Positions 22,517-33,081 of a DNA stretch of 64,000 nucleotides are shown here, in pieces. Source of the DNA: Lingula anatina (taxonomy: Eukaryota > Brachiopoda > Lingulata > Lingulida > Lingulidae); NCBI RefSeq assembly GCF_001039355.2, contig NW_019775667.1, forward strand, positions 124,290 to 188,289, read 5' to 3'. The notes below the pieces were generated by a model, which did not search any database, was not told the origin of the DNA, and saw only the letters and a list, made by a program, of their open reading frames with translations. The stretch's first letter is position 1; every line of letters begins with the position of its first letter. The translations under genes and the position numbers were made by a program.

Positions 22517-22669
22517 GTCCTCTCTTAATTAATATTTAAATTACAAACGTCGGCTCTGAAATCTTTTAGTAAACATGTCAACAATGCTTGGTATATGTTA
22601 ATCAAAATAGATATTTGCGACGCATTTTAATACATAGAAACCGCTGTTGATTTTTCTTGGCAATTTCAG

Positions 22670-22821
22670 TATTCTAGACAACAACTCTTTCCTGCTGTAC
22701 AGCCACGACGTGTCCTATCTATACACGTAGGTTTGTATCGTTCAGAAAACGCGACCTTTATAGGAGGCGGCACAGCAGGGTTGGTCGCTATTTTTGTGTT
22801 AATAGTAGCCAGCGTTTCAAT
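22670..22821 (+). CDS. Membrane-spanning exon of the putative receptor
   Basis: After acceptor CAATTTCAG the frame reads YSRQQLFPAVQPRRVLSIHV, then YRSENATFIGGGTAG and the hydrophobic stretch LVAIFVLIVASVS. A donor AT|GTGTCG would join in phase to the next exon, giving VASVSIRRRNGPED with a basic stop-transfer cluster directly after the helix. Without splicing the frame reaches a stop 30 bases later. NAT is an N-glycosylation sequon just outside the membrane. The orientation is type I. Confidence 0.55.
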
Positions 22822-23064
22822 GTGTCGGCAGGCAGTTGGGAAACACTGATTAGTTCTGTTGTGAGCATTCCTTTATTCTAGTCAAATAAACTTCCATTAC
22901 ATATGTTTAATATTTCAGCTTAATTGAATATTTCTTAGAAATGGACCACTTATTTATAGTTTGTGGCGAAAGATATGAACTTGATTTAAAAAGTATAATA
23001 CGACTATTTAATCTTTATTTGACTTGTAACTTGTAAGATACCAATTGAGTTGTTTACCTTACAG

Positions 23065-23233
23065 ACGCAGACGGAATGGGCCAGAGGATAAAGTATTAAT
23101 TCTAGATAACAGAGATTCGCCTAATGTAACTCCCAAGGTACACTCAAAGAAAACGTCATCCAGCAGCAAGGCCAGCGACCAAGTCCGTTTCCAAAACCCG
23201 ATATATGACTTGTCTAATGAATGCGATGCATAG
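23065..23233 (+). CDS. Cytoplasmic tail exon with NPIY motif, last exon
   Basis: Acceptor TTTACCTTACAG leads into RRRNGPEDKVLILDNRD, then SPNVTPKVHSKKTSSSSKAS, DQVRFQNPIYDLSNECDA and the stop TAG. FQNPIYDL fits the NPxY signal used by scavenger-type and LDL-receptor-type proteins for adaptor (PTB domain) binding and endocytosis. A polyadenylation signal AATAAA lies at 23286. The neighbouring gene at 34 kb is also a membrane receptor, so this may be a receptor cluster, but homology between the two cannot be shown here. Confidence 0.6.
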
Positions 23234-23592
23234 CAAGTGCTGTAGGAGTGGGATAGTGTGTAAACACAATCATACATACCGTGACAATAAATTGAAACTG
23301 TTGCACTTATGTTTTCTTTTTTATTAGATTTTCCCCAATATTTAGTCGTTCAGTGACATTTGTTACGAGATCGTTGCGGCGTAAATGATTTGGAATTACA
23401 CCCACCCTTACATTGTTATTGTTAAAATTGCAAGGTTATTTCGCGCTAAGATTTTTTTTTTTGGTAGCATTCTTCAAAATGTACATACTGTCTCCTTATT
23501 TTACAAAACATTTAAATTATGCCTCACAGTGTTTTATGATAATAAATCAATCGTCAACTACCAGTGTTAAAAAAGTTGAGAGAGGCTGTGGT

Positions 23593-23629
23593 GGCGGGCA
23601 CGTTCTGTCGTCTGCTAACAATCAATAGG
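23593..23629 (+). repeat. 37-bp direct repeat, copy 1
   Basis: The stretch beginning GGCGGGCACGTTCTGTCGTC and ending CAATCAATAGG is repeated exactly at 27088-27124. On the minus strand both encode LLIVSRRQNVPA. The two copies flank the foldback element at 23645-26376. Confidence 0.85.
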
Positions 23630-23644
23630 GGTAAATGTACATGT

Positions 23645-26376
23645 GTGACGGCACAAATTGTCGCCGGCGACAATTTGTGCAGGGGCTGTCGTCTTTCGGT
23701 GGCGACAAAATGTGTAGGCATTGATGGCACAAATCGTCGCCGGCACAAATTGTCGTCCTTAGGTGGCGACAAGCTGTGTAGGCATTGTCGGCACAATATG
23801 TCGCCCTGCACAAATTGTCGCCAGCTACAATAATGTATATACAATAATTTGTGTGCGTACATACAAATGAAGGGTTCGTTAGGAAAAGTAAATAAATCCA
23901 GTCCGACAAGTGACCCATTTGAATGAATGCGCCACCCTGCTGCTTTAGCACTAGTTAATTTTAATTAAAATGTTAAATAAATTAATTAATGTTCGAGCAA
24001 CTTACTTATTTTTTCAGTCGTTCATGACTGTTTTCTATCTAGTTGCTTATTTACTGACTTCATTTATTTAGCAAATGACTGATAAATGTCCTCAGTCATG
24101 AGAAATGCCTCTCGAAATGAATGCTGTGAGTGCCACAGGTGGTCTAGCGTCCATTTCGAGATCCATTCTCTCATGACTGACGATATTCATTGTGATAGTA
24201 ACAAAAATCTTTCTTTTTACTGAAATTATAAATGCGACTTTTATCACAATTGTGTTGGAAAAGATGAGATAGATGGACAATTTATCCACTCAAGAATGCA
24301 ACAATGGACTATGAAATGGACATCATGGCAGATGTCGGCTGTGCGTGTATGTTTCACCAAACACAGCAGTGCAAACGGCCACGCTGCTGTTCTATGCTAT
24401 TTGGGTTTATTAGTGGACCAGATACATTTCTTCAAAAAGACACAAGTCAAGTATTCCGTCTTGCATAAAAACATGACTTTTGTCATATTGCGGGCATGTC
24501 TCATAATGTGTCTCGTAATTTTGCGTTTTATAATGCTCTCATTTCCTTGTTGCGGGCATGGCGGCTAAAAATAGGACTTTTTCGGGTAGAAAAAAGTGAG
24601 AAAGTCATCATCGCATTAATGTTTTTAGTTTTATCATGTGTACGTGTTGGCGGTTATATGTGAGCAGAATCCTCTGCAAATAATTACGTATTACTTAATC
24701 CTTGTTATACGGAGCGATTTTGACATATAATACGGAGGGGGTGTTGCAACCCCCCTATTTTTTCACAACGAACCCCCTATACCCCGTATGTGGTACCAAT
24801 GGATAGGTATCTGTCCCCTCTTTCCATTGATACCAAAATCTACTTCATCCGTGAGCGTATGACGTCACTATGACGTCATATTTACCGAAAAACCGAAAAA
24901 TTGACATTTTTTTCGGAAAATATAGGAAAAATCAAAATGTCGTAAAAAATCACAGGAAAATCCGATTTTCATGGGTTCTTTTTTTGCAAAGTAGTAAAGA
25001 AAACTACTAGTTTTAACTGAATAATAACTTCGAAATGGATATCTATTTAAAATAGCTAAAAGGTGCATTTACACTTCCCCTAACCTCTCATCTTTAAACA
25101 GACAAAGTACCCCCGGGAAGGTGGTAGGTTCGATTTGCTTTCACTAAAATGAGCGCAAAGGATCAACCTAAAGGTCGTTTAGCGATATGTCTAAGGAATG
25201 TTTAGCGGCAGGAAAAAATCGTTAGGGGGTTGTGTCAACCCTTCCATAGAAAAATAATGTTGTGTGTAGACTGCCTTTACTTTACGGTAGAGCCCGGACT
25301 AATATTACAGGGTACTTTTATTCCTACTACACCTGCATAACTCTCGGCTACCTGAGCCATTTTCTGTAACATTATGACTGAAGAGGGGATGGGAACTACC
25401 CCCTCTATGATTTTGAAATTGGCACACATTAAGTACTGGTGTTTACTAAGATTGTATAAGGGCTCCTATATCTAGGTATATCAAGATCATGAAAATCGAC
25501 CAATGCGTTACGTAATAATGACGTCATAAAGGTCGACCGACCTGAAAGTTTTGATAATTTGGCTGAAACTGGGGAAAATAAGCGAAAATTTAAAAATTCG
25601 CTATAAAGGTTTCAAATATCAGAATTTTACCTGGTTATAAAGAGGAGAAATGACGATTCTAACATATTCTGTAAGTTTCAGCTCCATAGCATAAAGATAT
25701 TTTTAAAATGGCGACTTACAAATGTCCGGAGGGGCAACCATCCCCTACACCCGAAGTTTGTTTCCCTACCCCCATCTTTCACCCCGACATTTTTTTCATC
25801 AAAATTACCGCAAAAGATGAACTTACAGTTACTTTGATGCCTAGGTCGGATTCTCTTTTGCGCTTTTATGCAGTGAAAAAAATCTCGAGGGGAACCACCC
25901 CTTTCGGTAAACGAGGTTTAACGGCTAGAATATAATGTATCAAACGTGATGCTAGCCGATAATAACCATCTCCACTTATTTATAAATGGAGGGTCGAAAG
26001 CAAATTAAGGAAGTCAGAGTATCAGCAAATAGATGGAAAAATATGGAAGAGTAAGGCAATCATAAAATTGCACCCAGATTGTATAAGAGTAAGTATATGC
26101 ATTATTATTGAGATTTATTGTATGCATTATCGTAGCTGGCGACAATTTGTGCAGGGCGACAAATTGTGCCGACATTCCTACACAGTTTGTCGCCACCTAA
26201 GGACGACAATTTGTGCCGGCGACAATTTGTGCCATCAATGCCTACACAATTTGTCGCCACCGAAAGACGTCAATTTGTGCCGGCGACAAATTGTGCCGGC
26301 GACAATTTGTGCCAACAGTCCCTGCACAAATTGTTGCCGGCGACAATTTGTGCCGGGCGACAATTTGTGCCGTCAC
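23645..26376. mobile_element. 2.7-kb foldback DNA element of GGCGACAATTTGTGCC units
   Basis: The left terminal region (23645-23832) and right terminal region (26118-26376) are reverse complements built from repeated GGCACAAATTGTCGCC units. The left tip GTGACGGCAC mirrors the right tip GTGCCGTCAC, and TGT flanks both sides as a candidate 3-bp target duplication. A perfect 30-bp palindrome lies at 23651-23680. The 2.3-kb interior has no long frame and no transposase motif, so this is a nonautonomous foldback or long-TIR element. The autonomous partner is not in the window. Confidence 0.7.
23833..26117. other. Interior of the foldback element, noncoding
   Basis: No domain is seen. Features include a local hairpin around AGGGGGTGTTGCAACCCCCC (24735-24760) and several low-complexity stretches. 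The base composition is mixed rather than uniformly AT-rich. Confidence 0.4.
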
Positions 26377-27087
26377 TGTATTCACTTTTTCATATTCTGT
26401 CTTCATTTAGATATTAACTTGTCATTATTATTAATTTAGGAAAGGGATATTTCTATATTTTTTCATTTTGTAAGTTGTTTACTATTATTTTTGAAACCTT
26501 CTTCTCGTTCTTGGCCTTATTTTACTGCAAGAGGCGCCAAAGTCTTCGCTGAATACTGTACAAGAGGCGGCGTGGCGTTACAGAGGAACATCGCACTTGT
26601 TCACTTAAGGTTCTTTCGACGAGTAAATCTGACTGTAATTAAAGTGTTTCTGTTTTCATTGATAATATTCACCACATTTTTCTAAATCTAAAGTATTGTT
26701 ATAGGGAAGTTACGGTTGATAGTCTCCAGGGTAAAGGTCAATCCCAAAGAGGTTACTGACTAAGCTTAATACACGATGGAGAGTGGACACCCGAGCAGTA
26801 GGCTGAGAGAAAAAGGCTTATGGTTGACAGCTAGCTGTTGAAGGCCTACATTACATGCAACCAGGTGATTTGTACCGCGTGCCGTAAGGTACTTCTGATG
26901 GACTGGGAGTAAGGGAATAAAGGCTACCACTATAGATAATTTTTTCGCAAAAATCTCGGTTATGGGGGTGGGCACTTTGGAAACAAACATTTTCGCAGAC
27001 AGTGAGATGCACACAAACATAAAATATCATACGGGAAAGGACTACACGTAGCACATAACACAGATATTTCCCACCACAAGCGACCCA
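26377..27087. other. Intergenic; possible short exon near 26536
   Basis: A stretch at about 26530-26610 encodes RGAKVFAEYCTRGGVALQRN followed by IALVHLR between TTTACTGCAAG and AAG|GTTCTT, but the splice sites are mediocre and I cannot link it to a gene. Nothing else is recognised. Confidence 0.25.
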
Positions 27088-27124
27088 GGCGGGCACGTTC
27101 TGTCGTCTGCTAACAATCAATAGG
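27088..27124 (+). repeat. 37-bp direct repeat, copy 2
   Basis: This is an exact copy of 23593-23629 located 3.5 kb away. Flanking bases differ on both sides, so it is a discrete shared block and not part of a longer duplication. Confidence 0.85.
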
Positions 27125-28060
27125 CGTAAAAACACACCTGTCAGATTTAACCTTGAAGTGTATTTTGGATAAATAACTACAGTAACTTGAGCATAGTGCG
27201 CGCAGTGGTGTCGCACAAAAGGGGCTACGTGAGTGAAAGGGCGGTAACCCAGTTTCTTCACATCCTGTTACGATGTAAAGCAGCATTAAGACGAAGGGGA
27301 TGTGTTTACCTAAATTTATGTAGACAACTGTTTTGGAAGGGTTTTCTGAAAGGTAAGTTTACTTGATTAAAAATCTCTCGTCATATCATTAAGATGCAAC
27401 TTTCATTTAATTCACTCAAAACACTCTGGTGCAGGGGTCATCTGCGACATTGTACTGTACAATGCGCCTATATCATCTTAGCGTGGACCTCTAAACTGTG
27501 AAAAAAACCCTTTACACCTAACTGTAGCCTTTGTGCCTCCCTTCTACTGCCAAAAGTATGGCCAGGACGTTCAGTGGTCGCCTAAAATGCTCCTGCGACC
27601 CTTGTGCAATCCTCTCTGCCCGTAGCACGGCCTCGTTTGAGAGTAAAAATACTTAACGTGCCGAAAACTGGCCGATCACTGAGAATTCATTCTGCAACCA
27701 AAGGGATGCTTGTGCCTACTTTTTACCACCACAGCAATGCCAGTTTCATGGTCGCAAAAAGAACGTCCAGTGAAAAGAGCGTTTAAGTGACCAAATGTGG
27801 TCTAATCCTGTAGAACAACGAGCGACCTTTGTGTCCACTGGGCAACTTGCCTGTCTCCCCTGTGTGTCATCTGTGCAACCATTTATTACATGTACCTATA
27901 CGGCGTCTAATGCAATTATAGACGTTGCAGGTGACCAGTGGCCATCAGTGACGAGTATTCTACAAGCTTTTTGCTTCCTACAAGACAAACGAATGTTGTT
28001 TGGGCATCCTTTGGGGATAGCTTGGCGACCAACAGTGCTTGGCTTTTTTTCATATTTTTA
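27125..28060. other. Intergenic DNA, nothing recognised
   Basis: Short open frames exist at 27604-27786 and 27795-28067, but neither resembles a known domain or is bounded by convincing splice sites. Confidence 0.35.
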
Positions 28061-29110
28061 TGTATAGACATGGATGTGTCTTTACATAAGCCGTCGCCTG
28101 CGTCTGTCGCCGCCGTCGTGGCCGTCGCCTTCGCCGTGCACTTTCACCGATAACACGATAAATGAAAAAGCGTTTTACCGTTTGGCTTTAAACTTACAGA
28201 ACTGATGAATATTCAAAATACGCAGGTCGAGTTCGAAAATCAGCATGATCGGGCCATTTTTTAAAAAAGTTATGCTCAGCCTATTTTTTCGCTTTTTTCA
28301 GCATATATGCAAAATTGATAACACATTTCAAGGAAAAACCGATAGGCCTATTGTCTTGAAACCTACAGGAGTGATACATCTTACTAAAATACAGGTCGAA
28401 TTCGAAAATTAGCTTGATTGGACCATTTTTATGTACAGACACAGATGTGTCTGTACATATAGCCATCACCTGCGTCTGTCGTCGCCGTCGCTGTTGTCGC
28501 CGTCGTCGCCGTGCACTTTTACCGATAACACGATAAGTGGAAAACCGTTTTTTCTTTTGGCTTGAAACTTACAGAACTGATGAATATTCATAATACGCAG
28601 GTCAAGTTCGAAAATCAGCATGATCAGGGCATTTTTATAAAAGTTTTGCTGTTTTTTCACTTTTTTTCAGCATTTATGCAACACCGATAACACAATATTT
28701 GAAAAACCGTTTTACCTTTTGACTTGAAACTTACAGAACTGATAAATATTTACAATACGCAGGTCAAGTTTGAAAATCAGCCTGATCGGGCCATTTATAT
28801 GGAAGTTATGCAGGTTTTTCAGCATATATGCAACCCTGATAACACGATAAGTGAAAAACCGCTTTACTTTTTGGCTTGAAACTTATAGAACTGATGAATG
28901 TCTATAATACGCAAGTCAAGTTCGAAAATTGGCATGATCTGGGCATTTTTATAAAAGTTTTGCTGTTTTTTCACTTTTTTTCAGCATATATGCAACACCT
29001 ATAACACATTTTAAGGAAAATTGATTGGCCAATTGTCTTGAAATTCACAGTAGTGATCAGTGTTACTGAAATACAGATATTTTTTTGAAAATAAGCTTGA
29101 TCAGTAAAGG
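28060..29110 (+). repeat. Tandem array of ~150-190-bp units
   Basis: Successive units share ACCGATAACACGATAA, CTTGAAACTTACAGAACTGA, AATACGCAGGTCAAGTTCGA and AATCAGCATGATCGGGCCAT. Units occur at about 28145, 28310, 28510, 28690, 28830 and 29000. Two positions (28067 and 28434) also carry a (GTCGCC)n-like GC-rich insert preceded by an inverted TGTACAGACACA/TGTGTCTGTACA motif, giving a higher-order period near 370 bases. A stray monomer lies at 19558-19625. Confidence 0.75.
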
Positions 29111-29339
29111 TTTGGTGAAGTTATACCTTTTTTTGTATATAAGTGTTTTTTCCTCAAATTTAATTCTCAGACATGTTAACAGATTCATTTTTGAACTAAT
29201 TAGATATGTTAAGTTGTTCTTTTGACATTTTCTGCATCTTAACAACATTGTTAGTTGATTATATAAAAATGATGGTAAACCTGATATCGTGTATTGTGTA
29301 ATAAGTGTCAAAAATGGAAAAAACTCATATCTTTACAGT

Positions 29340-30180
29340 TTGTCAGATTCAACCATTCACTATGTTCAGAATCTCAGAATGGAGCAAGTTAGACATTTAT
29401 AATTGTTCTATTGATATTTTTGCTTTGACAACATATTTTTTGATTGATCATATAAAAATGACAGTAAATTGATTATTTTGCTTTATGTAAATATTGAAAA
29501 TGGAAATAAACTCTTTCAATACAGTTTTCTCTTATTTACATTTTGGGATTTTCAAAGTATGACTCTGAACTCTATGGGCTAGTCACATTTTCTGAATATC
29601 CATGATACTTTTATTTTATTATTAAAAAAATCATGGTTATTATGCTGTTAAGCATTGTGTAATATTGCATCAAAATTGAACAAACCCCTATTCTGGGCAC
29701 TGCCTCCATAGTGGCAGTGAAAGGAAAACCATGTCACTTGCTCTTCTCACACTTACAGGAAAGAAACATAGGACTGAAATACAGCTTCAGTTGAAAAATT
29801 GTCTCATTAGTTAATTGTTTGGCAGTAATACAGGTTTTTTGTGAACATTTTTATCTTTCACATGTTGCAATTTTCAATGTGGGACTTAGAGCTCCCTTGG
29901 GCAAGAAGCCCAGTGGTAATCAAATTTTCTTAATGTCCGTATTTTAATAGTAGATTTTTAAAATTTGGTGGTATTTAATTAGTTAATCATTATGTAATGT
30001 TGCATCAAAATTGACAAAAACCCTACTTTGTGCTCTGGCACCATTAATATTATGTAAAGTAAAGTGTTACTTTCTATTTTTTTAACTATTCTTACAACTT
30101 ACAAGAATGATTCTTAGGATTGACATACAGCTCATATTAGAAAACCAGCTCTATTGGATTATCATTTTTATTAAATTTAT
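29340..30180 (+). repeat. Dispersed noncoding repeat, relative of 9.7-11.0 kb
   Basis: This is colinear with 9700-11040, sharing CACTATGTTCAGAATCTCAG, AATTGTTCTATTGATATTTT, CATTTTCTGAATATCCATGA and TATTGCATCAAAATTGA. No coding potential is seen. Together with the inverted copy at 11780-12255 it defines a family of at least 1 kb. Confidence 0.65.
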
Positions 30181-30189
30181 TAAATTTAC

Positions 30190-30479
30190 GCCTCCGACGG
30201 GTGCAAAATCGTGAGATCTGTCTCAAGATTTTGTTCAAATTTCCCGGGTTTTACCCATCCCGACGCATCGCAACTGATTTGTGACTGGGCCTTTAACGCC
30301 AACATTGCTTTCTTTTCGTAATTTTACAACAGTGTCGTAAAACTCTATTCCAGTTTGGTGCAACTGACAATTTTATGGCATTGTTTCTATGGTTACACCG
30401 TGAGGTATCATTTAATTCAATCGAGCTTACATCTTGTAGATTAAGAAATACAAGAGACCTCTATGTTTATATATAGTAA

Positions 30480-30552
<73 letters not shown>

Positions 30553-30930
30553 NTAGATTAAGAAATACAAGAGACCTCTATGTTTATATATAGTAAAACA
30601 TATATATATATATATATATATCAAACTTTACAGACGGAAGTTTTGTGGAAGAAACAAACAAATAACAACCCACATTTTCTACGTTAACTACGATAATTGT
30701 CATCAAACTCTCTCTGTGACAGCCTAGACATAGTGGAAAACGAGCTACGACCGACTTACACCACCTAGCTGGCAGGCGTAAATTTACGACTAAGTTAAGA
30801 CCGACGTAAACTCTATTCCAGTTTGGTGCAACTGGCTTTTCTCGGGCGTGGCATTTTGCGCCCGGTTTACGCCGGCGCAACTGCTACGCCTCACTTAAGA
30901 CCGGTTGGTGCAACCTGGCCCTGGGAAGTA
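30190..30930. repeat. Repeat with duplicated phrase, AT microsatellites and an N join
   Basis: The phrase CTATTCCAGTTTGGTGCAAC occurs at both 30348 and 30810. (AT)n runs lie at about 30484-30550 and 30598-30621. A 55-60 bp segment starting TAGATTAAGAAATACAAGAG is present immediately after the N at 30553 and also at 30437, before the first (AT)n run. This is the signature of abutted contig ends across a microsatellite. Confidence 0.7.
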
Positions 30931-30977
30931 CACCCAAAACAAAGAGCAAAACAACTCCAAAAATGCATGTAACCTAG

Positions 30978-31102
30978 TCGACCAGAAACCCATTAAATTA
31001 TGGCACCTGGGAATGCGGATACGGAGACAATAACAGAAATGTATGGATTACGGCATGTAACTACAGCCGAGAAAATATAAAAACAGCGGAATTCCTGGCC
31101 CG
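30978..31102 (+). CDS. Unrecognised small secreted-type gene, coding exon
   Basis: Between acceptor TGTAACCTAG and donor CCCG|GTAAGT there is one open frame: STRNPLNYGTWECGYGDNNR, then NVWITACNYSRENIKTAEFL and AR. It has two Cys, Trp residues and an NYS sequon, so it looks extracellular. A very distant SRCR-like reading (GTW...TAEFLAREL) is possible but not supported. It ends in phase 2 and can join in frame to either 33082 or 33694. No upstream exon was found. Confidence 0.5.
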
Positions 31103-31709
31103 GTAAGTTTCAGCATAAATGTAATAGCTACACATAAGAAGATTTTTTAAAAGAATAACACGATGCAGTGACATCTAAACAAAATAGTTAACAACTGCAG
31201 CACATGACAAATTATAAGTCTTATGATAAGAACACATGAATAAGGGAACAATTGAAGATAATATAAAATTACTAGCCTGTGTGTGATCCCAGAACTTGAA
31301 GTCACTCAAATAAAAGGAAACAGCCATCGCCGAAACTTGATAACAAAACTGGTGGCTGGGAAAACAGAATAATCCGAAGAAAATACAGTCACCAAGTATA
31401 TCAAGAAAACTGGCCGTCCCCAAATCTTGAAACCACAAAAATGTAATGGCTGGTAACTCATGTACAAATAACAATAAAGAAACGTAAGTAATAATACAGT
31501 GTAGCTGCTAAAACTGCGGGTAAATATCTCCGCAGCTACAAAGCTGAATGACTTCTCACTGATTCAGCTCGATAGAATTAGTCCCCAAAACATCTTTCAT
31601 AAAATATAAATGTGTGTGCCTAGATACACAGCAGCTAAGACATTCCTTTAATACCACCACTAAAACAAACTATTTTCTACATAAATACAATTAATTATCT
31701 TAATTGCAG
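31103..31709. other. Intron or intergenic DNA, nothing recognised
   Basis: No coding exon or repeat family is recognised. An AT-rich microsatellite begins at 31710. Confidence 0.35.

Positions 31710-31755
<46 letters not shown>
31710..31755. repeat. AT microsatellite at the Penelope terminus
   Basis: The (AT)n run directly abuts the hairpin that ends the Penelope-like element. Confidence 0.85.
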
Positions 31756-31758
<3 letters not shown>

Positions 31759-31863
31759 CAAGGATACGAATAAATTAGACTTTTCTCTCCATTTTATTAA
31801 AAAATAAATAAATAAATATTGATAAAATGGAGAGAAAAGTCTAATTTATTCGTATCCTTGATT
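31756..31863. repeat. 42-bp perfect inverted repeat (hairpin)
   Basis: The left arm 31756-31797 and the right arm 31822-31863 are exact reverse complements, separated by a 24-base AT-rich loop. The arm contains TCTCTCCATTTTAT, a box that recurs near 52730 and 53860. On the minus strand it follows the GIY-YIG domain and the conserved block AGTGCTCCACCC...GGGGAGCTG, so it is read as the terminal structure of the Penelope-like element. Confidence 0.85.
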
Positions 31864-31984
31864 TTATATACCAGCTCCCCACGGGCCGCCATCATGGGTG
31901 GAGCACTTTTTCATGGTGTATTGACTTCATTCTCCGATATATATGCATATATATATGATAAAAAGAAATAAAGAACAGCAGTTA

Positions 31985-32027
31985 TTTTGCCCCGACCGGT
32001 TTCATTGCATCTTCAGGGGGGTTGTTT
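31985..32027 (-). ncRNA. Degenerate hammerhead-ribozyme-like motif of the Penelope element
   Basis: On the minus strand the order is CCCC, CTGAAGA, a 6-base spacer TGCAAT, GAAA, palindromic CCGG, TC, GGGG. This fits the hammerhead layout: stem I CCCC/GGGG, core CUGANGA, core GAAA, a 2-bp or dimer-type stem III, and a UH cleavage site. Stem II is almost absent, so activity as drawn is doubtful. Penelope-like elements are known to carry hammerheads in their terminal repeats, and the position fits. Confidence 0.45.
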
Positions 32028-33081
32028 ATTTTGGTTACTAAGTGATGTCATAAAGACTCAATGTGATGTCTCTGACAATGGGTATTGGATTGTTGCTTTG
32101 ACCAATGCTTTAGGATCTGTTTAATCAAGGAGTTATAACAGACTCCTTGGTTTAATGTAGGTTAAAACTTATTAATAAAGAAATTTTCTTTGTTTGGGTT
32201 GTTTCCCTAGTGAATTTATAAAATGGGAATACTGTGAAGTCCTTGTTTTTGTTCATAGAGCATTCTCTAATGTGCCCACTCACAGACGTGCACTGATATT
32301 TAGGTTGTCTTATTTGTTGTCTGTGTCTATGTCGGAGAGTGTCTCTGGTTTGTCCTATATAGTTCTCACCGCATCCACTGCAAGTCGATACATAAATTAA
32401 ATTTGAGCTAGTGCAGGTGAATGGGGGGTTAAATATAAATGTAAGTCCATGTTAGATGGCTCACCTCTTTAATTAGTGGACAGATGCCACACCTGGGTAC
32501 CTCACATTTCTGCACTCGTATTGTTGAGGTTTCCATATTTGTCCTGGCATTGTTTTTAAATTTTGCTTTTGTTAAAATTTGCTTAAGTGATGGACTTTGT
32601 CTCTTACTCTTTATAATCTGCATTTCAGTTAGTATCTCATTCATTTTGTCATCTTGTTTTACCAAAGGTAAGTTTCTAGTTATAACATTGTGTACTTCCG
32701 GGTTTTTTTATATTATATGTTGATATGTACGACATGGCTTCCTTTTTAATTTTGTCTTTGGTGGTCCTCAGGTCGTTCTTCTGTATCTGTTTTGCTTTTT
32801 TAATCCCAGTTTGTATCAGTTGTCTCCTTAATAGAAATCCTTCCAGCTCTTTGAGCCTTTGTTTTAATATGGTTTTATTTGAGACAATTGTGCATAGTCT
32901 TCGAGCTAGATTGTATGGTATTTTGTGCTTAATGTGTCTGGGATGACACGAGTTAAAAGGGAGATATTGTTTTGTGTCTGTTGTTTTGTAATACACATCT
33001 GTCTCAATTTTTCCTTCAGTTATTCAATGAAAAAAAATTGAGGCAATTAGACAAATTAATTGTTTAGATTTTTGATTTCAG

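Larger units (their letters stand above)
31756..33010 (-). mobile_element. 5'-truncated Penelope-like retroelement
   Basis: On the minus strand, 32996-32676 encodes a Penelope RT thumb/linker (FNSCHPRHIKHKIPYNLARR, KTILKQRLKELEGFLLRRQ). 32665-32429 encodes the linker with SPSLKQILTKAKFKNNART and the Cys motif VQKCEVPRCGICPLI. About 32410-32170 encodes a GIY-YIG endonuclease (LIYVSTCSGCGENYIGQTRD, TLRHRHRQQI, GHIRECSMNKNKDF). The catalytic RT core is missing. Downstream come a hammerhead-like motif (31985-32027), a conserved AGTGCTC...GAGCTG block and the terminal hairpin. Frames are broken. Confidence 0.8.

Noticed and set aside
23554-23951. Cys/Arg-rich frames over the foldback arms, also 26068-26439
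   Set aside because: They are translations of the GGCGACAATTTGTGCC array in different frames and strands, with no independent coding evidence.
26530-26612. Short exon-like stretch RGAKVFAEYCTRGGVALQRN
   Set aside because: Splice sites are weak and no phase-compatible partner was found, so it is noted only inside a region entry.
28060-30180. Possible CRISPR-like or regulatory array
   Set aside because: Units are long, diverged and lack spacer-repeat structure, and the genome is eukaryotic; a degenerate satellite explains it.
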